Notes: generated from the sequence alone by a model not told the origin. A stretch of DNA of 8,108 bases from Lysobacterales bacterium (GCA_020442545.1 JAGRJX010000108.1:1-8108), one strand, 5' to 3'. Counted from the first letter of the stretch, positions 1-6,538 are shown. A program made the numbers and translations.

Positions 1-491
1 TGCTGCCGGCCGGGCCGCTGCGCGAGCCGTTGTCGCGGCTGCAAGGTTGCGACTTCGTGGTGTTCAACGGCGAGTCGGTCATGCAGCTGCCGGCACCCGG
101 TCCGCCGGCAGCGACCATGCGGATGACGCTGAAAGAGCCGCGCGCGCTGCAGGGCGACGAAAGCCGCACCTGGTCGGACTTTGCCGGCATGACGGTTCAC
201 GCCGTTGCCGGCATCGGCAATCCGGAGCGGTTCTTCGGCCAGCTGGAGGCGCAGGGTCTGTCGATCCATCGTCACGCCTTTGCAGATCACCATGCCTTCG
301 TCGCCGACGACCTGCGTTTTCCGCAGTCCGGTCCACTGCTGATGACCGCGAAAGACGCCATCAAGTGCCGCGACATCGCGCCGCCGGACAGCTGGGTCGT
401 CGATGTCCGGACCACGCTTCCGGACGACTTCATGACGGCGCTGCTGGCACGGCTGGACGCCCTGCCGCGACCACACGGGAATCCACCATGA
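1..491 (+). CDS. lpxK: Tetraacyldisaccharide 4'-kinase (LpxK), C-terminal part, 5' end outside window
   Basis: LpxK phosphorylates the 4' position of the lipid A disaccharide at the inner face of the cytoplasmic membrane, using ATP. The frame is open from the left edge (first full codon at 3-5) to TGA at 489-491, giving 162 visible residues; the N-terminal half with the P-loop lies outside the window. Family hallmarks in order are LPAGPLREPLSRL at the edge, VAGIGNPERFF, a DHHAF segment, and LLMTAKDAIKC, all typical of the LpxK C-terminal half, followed by the late W-x-V-D stretch. The stop overlaps the kdsB start as ATGA, so the two are probably translationally coupled in an envelope operon. 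An internal TTG at 30 is not the real start, because homology continues upstream of it. In many proteobacteria a short Trm112/YcaR gene sits between lpxK and kdsB; here it is absent. Confidence 0.95.
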   Translation, partial: LPAGPLREPLSRLQGCDFVVFNGESVMQLPAPGPPAATMRMTLKEPRALQGDESRTWSDFAGMTVHAVAGIGNPERFFGQLEAQGLSIHRHAFADHHAFVADDLRFPQSGPLLMTAKDAIKCRDIAPPDSWVVDVRTTLPDDFMTALLARLDALPRPHGNPP

Positions 492-1273
492 CCGAGCTCG
501 ATTTCGTTGTCGCCATTCCGGCCCGTCATGGCTCCACGAGGCTGCCGGGCAAGCCGCTGCGGCTGATCGCCGGCGAGCCGATGATCGTTCACGTCGTGCG
601 CCGCGCACGAGAGGCCGGGGCCGCCGAAGTCGTGGTTGCCACCGATGACCAGCGAATCGCCGAGGCCGTCGACGCCATGGGTGCTGCCGTGTGCATGACA
701 TCGCCGGAGCATGCTTCCGGAACGGATCGGCTGGCGGAATGCGTGGCGCAACGCGGCTGGCCTGACCAGCGCATCGTGGTCAATCTCCAGGGTGACGAGC
801 CGCTGGCGCCACCGGCCGCGATCCGCGCGGTCGCCACCTGCCTGGACCACAGCGATGCCCCGATGGCGACGCTGGCGGTGCCGATCAGCGACGCCGCGCA
901 GCTGTTCGATCCGCACTGTGTGAAGCTGGTGCGCGATGACCGGGGCAGGGCGCTGTACTTCTCCCGCGCGCCGCTGCCGTGGGCGCGGGATGCGTTTGAG
1001 CGCAACCGAGTCGACCTGCCGCCAACGGGCGAAGGCGAAGGCTGGCTGCGCCATGTCGGGCTGTACGCCTACCGCGCCGGTTTCCTGCCGCGCTTTGCCG
1101 CGATGCCGCCGTCATGGCTGGAGCGCAGCGAGTCGCTGGAGCAGCTGCGCGTGCTGCAGGCCGGCCTGTCCATCGCGGTTGACCTGAGTCCCGTCACGAT
1201 CCCGCACGGCGTGGACACCGAGGCCGATCTCCACGCCGTGGAAGCCCTGATCAAGACTGGTAAGCAACATTAG
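488..1273 (+). CDS. kdsB: 3-deoxy-manno-octulosonate cytidylyltransferase (CMP-Kdo synthetase)
   Basis: This enzyme makes CMP-Kdo from CTP and Kdo, activating the sugar for the LPS inner core in the cytoplasm. The protein has 261 residues, close to the usual 245-260 of the family. The nucleotide-binding signature IPARHGSTRLPGKPL lies at residues 10-24, followed by ATDD near 51-54, SGTDRLAE at 77-84, and VNLQGDEPL around 98-106, whose Asp103 is the expected magnesium ligand. HVGLYAY and SLEQLRVLQAG in the last third are also family-typical. The ATG at 488 is chosen because homology begins at once with TELDFVVAIPAR and a GGGA ribosome site lies at 477-480. The frame stays open upstream as far as 47, but that stretch is a shadow of lpxK. 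The gene overlaps lpxK by 4 nt and ends 17 nt before the phosphatase gene, consistent with one operon. Confidence 0.97.
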   Translation: MTELDFVVAIPARHGSTRLPGKPLRLIAGEPMIVHVVRRAREAGAAEVVVATDDQRIAEAVDAMGAAVCMTSPEHASGTDRLAECVAQRGWPDQRIVVNLQGDEPLAPPAAIRAVATCLDHSDAPMATLAVPISDAAQLFDPHCVKLVRDDRGRALYFSRAPLPWARDAFERNRVDLPPTGEGEGWLRHVGLYAYRAGFLPRFAAMPPSWLERSESLEQLRVLQAGLSIAVDLSPVTIPHGVDTEADLHAVEALIKTGKQH

Positions 1274-1290
1274 GAATTGCCGGTAACGAT

Positions 1291-1758
1291 ATGAAAAACA
1301 TCCTGTTTGTCTGCATGGGAAACATCTGCCGCTCGCCCACGGCCGAGGCCGTGTTCCGGCACGAGCTGGCCCAGGCGGGCATCGGCGATGTCGCTCTGGA
1401 TTCGGCCGGCACCGAGGCCTATCACGTCGGCCAGGCGCCGGATCGGCGCAGTATCGCCACCGCGCGCTGCCACGGCATTGACATGAGCGGCCTGCGCGCG
1501 CGGCAGGTTGTTGCCGATGACCTGCAGCGCTTCGATCTGCTGCTCTGTGCCGACGAGGTCAACCTGTCTGCCTTGCATCGACGTTTTGGTGATGGCGGTC
1601 GCGCCGAACGTCGCCTGCTGCTGCCCTGGGCAGGGATCGATACGCCGCGGGAAGTGCCCGATCCCTACTACGATGGCCGGGAGGCGTTCGATGCCGTGTT
1701 CGAGCTGCTGCAGCACGCGGCGCAGCGCCTGTGTAACCGCCTGCGCGGCCCGGCATGA
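1291..1758 (+). CDS. Low-molecular-weight protein-tyrosine phosphatase
   Basis: This is a cytoplasmic phosphatase of the LMW-PTP family (155 residues, the usual size). The catalytic P-loop C-x5-R is at the N-terminus as VCMGNICRSP, with nucleophile Cys8 and Arg14. The general-acid loop is VPDPYYDG, with Asp124 as the expected proton donor and the aromatic Tyr126-Tyr127 pair. SAGTEAYHVGQ and the ADEVN segment fit the family. In bacteria such enzymes often dephosphorylate BY-kinases that control polysaccharide export (Wzb/Etp type), but no kinase is visible here, so the substrate is unknown. The gene follows kdsB by 17 nt; an AGGA at 1272-1275 overlaps the kdsB stop and lies rather far (15 nt) from the ATG. 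Placement after lpxK-kdsB suggests an envelope role, which is inference. No specific symbol is given because wzb, etp and ptp paralogs cannot be separated here. Confidence 0.95.
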   Translation: MKNILFVCMGNICRSPTAEAVFRHELAQAGIGDVALDSAGTEAYHVGQAPDRRSIATARCHGIDMSGLRARQVVADDLQRFDLLLCADEVNLSALHRRFGDGGRAERRLLLPWAGIDTPREVPDPYYDGREAFDAVFELLQHAAQRLCNRLRGPA

Positions 1759-2094
1759 TGCGCTGGCGGCCAGCTGACGGGCTGCAACGGGTCATCCCGC
1801 GCCTTGCCGCGTACCATGGAGGGATGAGGCAACGAAATCCCGTCGATCAGTGACCCAATCATGACCATGCAGGATGCACGGCCGGGCTTGGCCAAGCCGG
1901 CGTTTCAACGGCTGATGGCAGTATTCTGCTGCCACGGGAGTCCGTACGGTGCTTTCGGACTGCCAGCCGTTCGCTGCGCTGGGCAGGATCACCTGACCGG
2001 CGGCAAGCGCAACGTGGCCCGCTTGCCTGCCGCCAGGCAGACTCGGGCAATGACGGCCGACAGGCCACGATGACAACAGCACGGTGAGGACAGC
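1759..2094 (+). other. Non-coding gap rich in inverted repeats upstream of the thioredoxin-NHL gene
   Basis: This gap of 336 nt shows no convincing gene. It holds several inverted repeats. GCTGGC/GCCAGC at 1762-1774 comes just after the phosphatase stop. The perfect 14-bp palindrome GGCTTGGCCAAGCC lies at 1885-1898. A long arm pairs 1907-1912 with 1966-1971 (AACGGC/GCCGTT) and 1916-1922 with 1959-1965 (TGGCAGT/ACTGCCA), separated by a three-base bulge; this gives 13 pairs around a 36-nt loop that can fold further. TGCCTG-CCGC-CAGGCA at 2024-2039 is enclosed by GCCCG/CGGGC (2017-2021, 2044-2048), and the alternative CGTGGCC/GGCCACG (2013-2019, 2063-2069) shares bases with that outer stem. None is followed by a T run, so they are not textbook terminators. 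A structured leader or small RNA is possible. A good ribosome site, GGTGAGGA, sits at 2083-2090. Confidence 0.4.
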
Positions 2095-3531
2095 ATGAGC
2101 GCGGCACAGATCAAGGCGCCAATGGCGAATGAACTCAGCGACCGGCTGGACTGGCTGAATGTTTCCGGTGTCCGGCTGGAGGCGTTGAAGGGCCGGGTGG
2201 TGGCGTTGGCCTTCTGGCATGCGGGCTCGACCACCTGCGCCAACCTTCTGGACGATCTGCAGCTGCTGCAGCGCAAGCACGCTGATGGCCTGACGGTGGT
2301 TGGCATCCACTGCCCGAAGTTTGATGCCGAGCGCGAACGCGATGTGGTGATTTCCTCGCTGGCGCGACTCGGTATCAGGATCCCCGTGGCCGCCGATCCC
2401 GACTTCATTGCCTGGCAGCATTATGGTGTCCGCGGATGGCCCTGCACCGTGCTGATCGACACGCACGGCCGCGTGCGCCAGCAGTTCGCCGGAGATCTCC
2501 GTCATGCCGAGCTCGACGCTGCCGTGGAGGCGCTGCTGCACGAGGGGGGTGAGGATGACAGCCGGGTATTCGGAACGCTGCAGCTGGCCTCTCGCCTGGA
2601 GGCCAGGCAGCCGCTGTCATTCCCCAGCGGCCTTGCCGTTACCGATGCGCACGTCTACGTGGCCGACAGTGGCCACCATCGGATTCTGGAGTGCACGCAC
2701 GAAGGCCGCGTATTGCGCCAGTTTGGTTCGGGTACGCCGGGTTTGCTGGATGGCGGTAGTGCGGATGCCGGATTTCTCTTCCCCTGTGGTCTGTCTCTGC
2801 ACAGGGAAGCGCTATACGTTGCGGATCGCGGCAATCATGCGCTGCGCCGCATCCGTCTCCTGTCGGGCGACGTTGAAACGGTGTTGGGCAACGGCAGGCC
2901 CGGCCCTGCCGCGGCCGACGGTGATCTGGATGCCGATGTGGCGCTCAACGCCCCCGGGGACGTAACCGCAATCAATGACCGGCTGTTCATCGCAATGACC
3001 GGTGCCAACCAGGTCTGGGAGTACGACCTGACCCAGCGTCGCCTGCGCGTACTGGCTGGCAGTGGCAATGCCGGCATCGACGATGGCGTGGGCAGCTACG
3101 CGCGCTTCGCCGAACCCGCCGGCCTGGTGCAGGTCCAGCAGACGCTCTATGTCGTGGATGCAGCCAGCTCCGCGCTGCGCAGCGTGCATGCCGGCGACGG
3201 CGCCGTGCAGACACTGCTTGGCCGTGGACTGTTCGAATTCGGCAATGAGGACGGCGCGCGCGCCGTCGCCTTGCTGCAGCAGCCGCTGGCGCTGGCGCTG
3301 GAGCCGGGATCACCACGCCTGTGGATTGCCGATGCCTACAACAACGCGATCCGCTCCTTGCGACTGGGTGGCGGGGACGTGCAGACGCAGGCGCTCGACT
3401 ATCGGCTTCATCGACCGGCGGCACTGGCATCGCGCAAGGGAGTGTTGTGGATCGCAAACTCCGATGCACATGAATTGCTGGCATTGCAGATCGATTCCGG
3501 CAACGTTCGCCGGATTGCCGTAGGGGAATGA
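2095..3531 (+). CDS. Thioredoxin-like domain plus six-bladed NHL beta-propeller protein (NHLRC2-like)
   Basis: The protein has 478 residues and no signal peptide, so it is probably cytoplasmic. Residues about 15-150 form a thioredoxin/TlpA-like fold: LKGRVVALAFWHAG, then STTC at 45-48, VVGIHCPKF near 69-76, and YGVRGWPCTVLID with the cis-proline at 116. This resembles the NHLRC2 family, but the usual CxxC position reads SxxC, leaving only Cys48. Residues about 165-476 carry six NHL-type repeats, recognisable as FPSGLAV...VYVADSGHHRI, FPCGLSL...LYVADRGNHAL, APGDVTA...LFIAMTGANQV, EPAGLVQ...LYVVDAASSAL, QPLALAL...LWIADAYNNAI and RPAALAS...LWIANSDAHEL; these should close a propeller. ATG 2095 has a strong ribosome site at 2083-2090. 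The stop overlaps the uvrC start (ATGA), so it is likely co-expressed with uvrC. Molecular function is unknown; the propeller suggests a binding scaffold. Confidence 0.9.
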   Translation: MSAAQIKAPMANELSDRLDWLNVSGVRLEALKGRVVALAFWHAGSTTCANLLDDLQLLQRKHADGLTVVGIHCPKFDAERERDVVISSLARLGIRIPVAADPDFIAWQHYGVRGWPCTVLIDTHGRVRQQFAGDLRHAELDAAVEALLHEGGEDDSRVFGTLQLASRLEARQPLSFPSGLAVTDAHVYVADSGHHRILECTHEGRVLRQFGSGTPGLLDGGSADAGFLFPCGLSLHREALYVADRGNHALRRIRLLSGDVETVLGNGRPGPAAADGDLDADVALNAPGDVTAINDRLFIAMTGANQVWEYDLTQRRLRVLAGSGNAGIDDGVGSYARFAEPAGLVQVQQTLYVVDAASSALRSVHAGDGAVQTLLGRGLFEFGNEDGARAVALLQQPLALALEPGSPRLWIADAYNNAIRSLRLGGGDVQTQALDYRLHRPAALASRKGVLWIANSDAHELLALQIDSGNVRRIAVGE

Positions 3532-5417
3532 GCCGCAAGCGCCGTTCATCGGCAAGCGCAGCGGATCAGGCGGCGTCCGCGCCGGCCATCGACAAGCCAG
3601 CGGACTTCGATGGTCGTGAGTTCGTGCGGCGGCTCAGCGATTCGCCCGGCGTCTACCGCATGCTGTCCGCCAGCGGCGACATCCTCTATGTCGGCAAGGC
3701 GGCGTCGCTGAAGAAGCGGGTCGGCAGCTACTTCAGCGGCCGTCCGCACAACCTGCGCATCAGCCGGATGATCGCGCAGATCGCCGGCATCGAGGTCACC
3801 GTCACCCGCAGCGAGCGCGAGGCATTGCTGCTGGAGGACCGCCTGATCAAGACCCACCAGCCGCGCTACAACGTGCTGCTGCGCGACGACAAGAGCTTCC
3901 CCTACATCCGCGTTACCCACCCTGACACTTTCCCGCGACTGGCCTTCCATCGCGGCTCGCGCAGCGCACCGGGGCGCTACTTTGGCCCGTATCCGGGGGC
4001 CGGCCCGGTGCGCGAGGCACTCAACCTGCTTCATCGCCTGTTCCAGCTGCGCAGCTGCGAGGACAGCGTGTTCGCCAACCGCTCGCGGCCATGCCTGCAG
4101 TACCAGATCAAGCGCTGCAGCGCGCCCTGCGTCGGGCTGGTCAGCGAATCGGACTACACGGCCAGCGTGCATCGTGCCGAGCTGTTCCTCGACGGTCGCA
4201 GCACGACCTTGATCGACGAGCTGACTGCCGACATGCATGCCGCCAGCGAGGAACAGCGTTACGAGGAAGCCGCACGGCTGCGCGACCTGGTGGTGACGCT
4301 TCGAGGCCTGACCAGCCGCCAATACGTCGAAGGCGATGGCGGTGATCTCGACGCGCTGGCCTGCGTGCTGCGCGAAGGACGCGCCTGCGTGATGCTGCTG
4401 GTGGTGCGCGGCGGCCGCAGCCTCGGTACGCGTGCATTCTTTCCGAAAACCAACGGCGTCGAGGATGCCGCCGAGGTGCTGGAGGCCTTTCTCAGTCAGT
4501 ACTACCTGTCGCAGCCGCCACCGCGCGATGTCCTCATCGACCGCAAACTGGAGGATGTCGAAACTCTGGCCGAAGTGCTTCGCGAGACGGCTGGGCACAA
4601 GGTTGCCATCCGTCATTCGGTGCGCGGCGAGCGCGCACGACATCTGGAAGCCGCTCGCCACAACGCCGAGCTTGCGCTGTCCAGTGAACTGGGCAGCCGC
4701 GAGGCGCAGCGGGCGCGGGTGGACGCCCTCACTACGCTGCTGGGGCTGGAACAGGCACCGCAGCGCATCGAATGCTTCGATATCAGCCACACGGCAGGCG
4801 AGGCCACCGTGGCTTCCTGCGTTGTGTTCGATGGCGAAGGACCGGTCAAGTCGCAGTACCGTCGATACAACATCAGCGGCATCACCGGCGGCGATGACTA
4901 TGCGGCCATGCACCAGGCATTGACCCGTCGATTCCGACGCGCGCAGGAAGCCGACGCCGTATTGCCCGACCTGCTGCTGATCGACGGCGGCCCCGGCCAG
5001 TTGAAGCAGGCGCGCGACGTGCTTTCCGAGCTTGGCGTCGCCGGCGTACCGATGCTCGGCGTGGCCAAGGCCGAGGGCCGTCGTCCCGGGCACGAAACCC
5101 TGGTGCTGGACGACGGACGTCGCCTGCGTCCCGGGCCGGATTCTCCGGCAATTCACCTCGTCCAGCAGGTTCGCGACGAAGCCCACCGCTTTGCGATCAG
5201 CGGTCATCGCGGTCGCCGTGCCAAACAACGGCGGCACAGCGTGCTGGAAGACATCGAGGGTATTGGCGCCCGTCGGCGTACCAGCCTGCTGCGCCATTTC
5301 GGTGGCCTGGGCGGGCTGAAGGCAGCCGCTGTCGAGGATATCGCGAGTGTGCAAGGCATAAGTCGTAAACTAGCCGAACGGATCTATGCGACCCTGCACG
5401 ACGCGCCGGGCAGGTAA
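3528..5417 (+). CDS. uvrC: UvrABC excinuclease subunit C
   Basis: UvrC makes both incisions in nucleotide excision repair after UvrB loads at the lesion. The 629 residues show the full architecture. The GIY-YIG nuclease for the 3' cut begins at SPGVYRM (39-45) with YVGK at 54-57, Arg64, Glu103 and Asn115 in the catalytic positions. Four cysteines (177, 189, 197, 201) have the 12-8-4 spacing of the iron-sulfur ligands described for E. coli UvrC. The UVR UvrB-binding helix pair is near 229-264 (EEQRYEEAARLRDLV). The RNase H-like nuclease for the 5' cut has Asp418 in CFDISH and Asp486 in LLIDGGPGQL. Tandem helix-hairpin-helix motifs occupy about 574-627. About 25 extra Ala/Ser/basic residues precede the conserved FDGREFV. 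ATG 3528 overlaps the upstream stop, with GGGG at 3523-3526; a later start would remove only this extension. Confidence 0.98.
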   Translation: MSRKRRSSASAADQAASAPAIDKPADFDGREFVRRLSDSPGVYRMLSASGDILYVGKAASLKKRVGSYFSGRPHNLRISRMIAQIAGIEVTVTRSEREALLLEDRLIKTHQPRYNVLLRDDKSFPYIRVTHPDTFPRLAFHRGSRSAPGRYFGPYPGAGPVREALNLLHRLFQLRSCEDSVFANRSRPCLQYQIKRCSAPCVGLVSESDYTASVHRAELFLDGRSTTLIDELTADMHAASEEQRYEEAARLRDLVVTLRGLTSRQYVEGDGGDLDALACVLREGRACVMLLVVRGGRSLGTRAFFPKTNGVEDAAEVLEAFLSQYYLSQPPPRDVLIDRKLEDVETLAEVLRETAGHKVAIRHSVRGERARHLEAARHNAELALSSELGSREAQRARVDALTTLLGLEQAPQRIECFDISHTAGEATVASCVVFDGEGPVKSQYRRYNISGITGGDDYAAMHQALTRRFRRAQEADAVLPDLLLIDGGPGQLKQARDVLSELGVAGVPMLGVAKAEGRRPGHETLVLDDGRRLRPGPDSPAIHLVQQVRDEAHRFAISGHRGRRAKQRRHSVLEDIEGIGARRRTSLLRHFGGLGGLKAAAVEDIASVQGISRKLAERIYATLHDAPGR

Positions 5418-5453
5418 CCGCCCACTCCTGGCCAGACCCATGGACGAACCGAT

Positions 5454-6008
5454 TTGAAGCTGACCATTCCCACGCTGCTCACCCTGTTCCGCATCCTGCT
5501 GATCCCGGTGCTGGTGGTCGTGTTCTACCTGCCGTTCAAGTGGACCAACTTTGCCGCAGCCCTGATTTTCACCCTGGGCGCGGTGACCGACTGGCTGGAC
5601 GGCTGGGTAGCACGCCGGTTCGGCATGTATTCGGACTTTGGTGCCTTCCTGGACCCCGTCGCCGACAAGCTGGCGGTTGCGGTGGCCCTGTTCATCATCG
5701 TGCAGAGCCATCCAACCATCCTGATGACAATGCTGGCGGCGATCATTGTCGGTCGCGAGATAACCATCTCCGCCTTGCGCGAATGGATGGCCGAAATCGG
5801 CGAGCGCGGCACGGTGAAGGTTGCCTGGGTCGGCAAGATCAAGACCATCGTGCAGATGCTGGCGCTGATCGCTCTGCTCTATCGCGAGCCATGGCAGGGC
5901 ATCAACGTGCAGCTGGTGGGCGAAATTCTGCTCGCTGCAGCGGCGGTGCTCACACTTTGGTCCGGTTTTGCCTACCTGCGCGCCGCGTGGCCGGCAATGA
6001 AGCGTTGA
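5454..6008 (+). CDS. pgsA: CDP-diacylglycerol--glycerol-3-phosphate 3-phosphatidyltransferase
   Basis: PgsA transfers the phosphatidyl group from CDP-diacylglycerol to glycerol-3-phosphate, the committed step to phosphatidylglycerol and cardiolipin, in the inner membrane. The 184-residue protein matches family length and has several hydrophobic segments. The CDP-alcohol phosphotransferase signature D-x2-DG-x2-AR-x8-G-x3-D-x3-D is complete, with Asp46, Asp49, Gly50, Ala53, Arg54, Gly63, Asp67 and Asp71. I chose the TTG at 5454 as start because it gives MKLTIPTLLTLF, which lines up with the usual N-terminus (E. coli MQFNIPTLLTLF); no in-frame ATG exists between the uvrC stop and this point, and no strong ribosome site is visible. 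A five-codon frame beginning with ATG at 5440 (MDEPI) stops at TGA 5455-5457, overlapping the TTG. The gene lies 36 nt after uvrC, a widely conserved pairing, and 69 nt before the tRNA cluster. Confidence 0.96.
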   Translation: MKLTIPTLLTLFRILLIPVLVVVFYLPFKWTNFAAALIFTLGAVTDWLDGWVARRFGMYSDFGAFLDPVADKLAVAVALFIIVQSHPTILMTMLAAIIVGREITISALREWMAEIGERGTVKVAWVGKIKTIVQMLALIALLYREPWQGINVQLVGEILLAAAAVLTLWSGFAYLRAAWPAMKR

Positions 6009-6037
6009 CGCAAGTCGGCATCCTTGCCAATCTGCTA

Positions 6038-6065
6038 TTGACAGCAGCGCCCCGATCGGTAAACT
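6038..6065 (+). promoter_or_regulatory. Sigma-70 promoter for the tRNA cluster
   Basis: A consensus -35 box TTGACA (6038-6043) is followed after 16 nt by TAAACT (6060-6065) as -10. The next bases, GCGCCG, form a GC-rich discriminator of the kind found at stringently controlled stable-RNA promoters. Transcription would start near 6072, only about six bases before the tRNA-Gly gene at 6078. The position and quality make this the likely promoter of the tRNA genes, separate from any readthrough from pgsA. Confidence 0.75.
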
Positions 6066-6077
6066 GCGCCGTCTCAC

Positions 6078-6153
<76 letters not shown>

Positions 6154-6162
6154 GATTCAGGG

Positions 6163-6193
6163 CAAAACCTCGGGTGACCGGGGTTTTGTTGTT
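6163..6193 (+). terminator. Terminator-like hairpin between tRNA-Gly and tRNA-Cys
   Basis: CAAAACCTCGG (6163-6173) pairs with CCGGGGTTTTG (6178-6188) over 11 positions with one T-G wobble, closed by the stable GNRA-type loop GTGA. The arm ends in TTTTG and is followed by TTGTTT, so it looks like an intrinsic terminator, with the A-run on one side also allowing function from the other strand. It starts 10 nt after the tRNA-Gly CCA. It could instead be an attenuator or a processing signal, because the downstream tRNAs have no equally clear promoter of their own. Confidence 0.5.
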
Positions 6194-6205
6194 TCAAGGG
6201 CCTGA

Positions 6206-6219
6206 AAACCCGAAGGTTT
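6206..6219 (+). other. Small hairpin abutting the tRNA-Cys 5' end
   Basis: AAACC-CGAA-GGTTT forms a perfect five-pair stem with a tetraloop, ending at the base just before the first nucleotide of tRNA-Cys (6220). It may help define the RNase P cleavage site or separate the tRNA foldings. It is short, so chance is a real alternative. Confidence 0.3.
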
Positions 6220-6293
6220 GGCCAGGTGGCAGAGTGGTCATGCAGCGGCCTGCAAAGCCGTGTACGCCGGTTCGATTCCGACCCTGGCCTCCA
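6220..6293 (+). tRNA. tRNA-Cys (anticodon GCA)
   Basis: This is a 74-nt cloverleaf with acceptor arms GGCCAGG (6220-6226) and CCTGGCC (6283-6289), discriminator T (a cysteine-tRNA trait) and encoded CCA at 6291-6293. The anticodon loop CTGCAAA carries GCA at 6252-6254, reading UGC and UGU. The D stem GCA/TGC is short, as in other tRNA-Cys. The anticodon stem has a terminal G-U pair. In the T arm, C6267 faces A6281, a mismatch in an otherwise paired five-position stem. The other arms are intact, so it is probably functional. Confidence 0.95.
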
Positions 6294-6348
6294 ATCCTTC
6301 AAGTCCCCACCGAATCCGCGCTGGTGTAGCCTGCAACAGCCCGTCCAA

Positions 6349-6435
6349 GCCCGGATGGCGAAATCGGTAGACGCAAGGGACTTAAAATCCCTCGACCTTG
6401 CGGTCATGCGGGTTCGAGCCCCGCTCCGGGCACCA
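6349..6435 (+). tRNA. tRNA-Leu (anticodon TAA)
   Basis: This is an 87-nt type II tRNA with fully paired acceptor arms GCCCGGA (6349-6355) and TCCGGGC (6425-6431), discriminator A (the leucine identity base) and encoded CCA at 6433-6435. The anticodon loop CTTAAAA gives TAA at 6383-6385, reading UUA and UUG. The long variable arm contains the stem GACC-TTGC-GGTC. The T stem GCGGG/CCCGC is perfect. It is the last of the three clustered tRNA genes, 55 nt after tRNA-Cys. No clear terminator follows it. Confidence 0.97.
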
Positions 6436-6538
6436 CGTTTCTTCCAGTGTGTAGCTGCGCCTTTAGCCGCGGATGCCCTGCATGCGTCGTTTCGGCCTTC
6501 TTGCGCCGTGCTTGTTACGCGTGTCTGATTTGTTGCCT

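Noticed and set aside
1824..1853. Nine-codon frame with a GGAGGG directly before its ATG
   Set aside because: The GGAGGG abuts the ATG with no spacing, so it is unlikely to be used as a ribosome site.
1861..2073. Forward 70-codon frame in the gap before the thioredoxin-NHL gene
   Set aside because: No ribosome site before the ATG, no recognisable domain, and it runs straight through the inverted repeats.
1792..2541. Reverse-strand open frame (249 codons) covering the non-coding gap
   Set aside because: Its larger half is antisense to the thioredoxin domain, and the part in the gap shows no domain or ribosome site. It cannot be ruled out fully, but the structured-gap reading fits better.
3546..5354. 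Long reverse-strand open frame (602 codons) opposite uvrC
   Set aside because: It is the antisense shadow of a complete, motif-rich uvrC; high GC suppresses stop codons. The translation is Gln/Ala/His/Arg-rich with no recognisable domain.
6349..6435. tRNA cluster as a phage or island attachment site
   Set aside because: No integrase, no direct repeat of a tRNA 3' end and no mobile gene appear downstream within the window.
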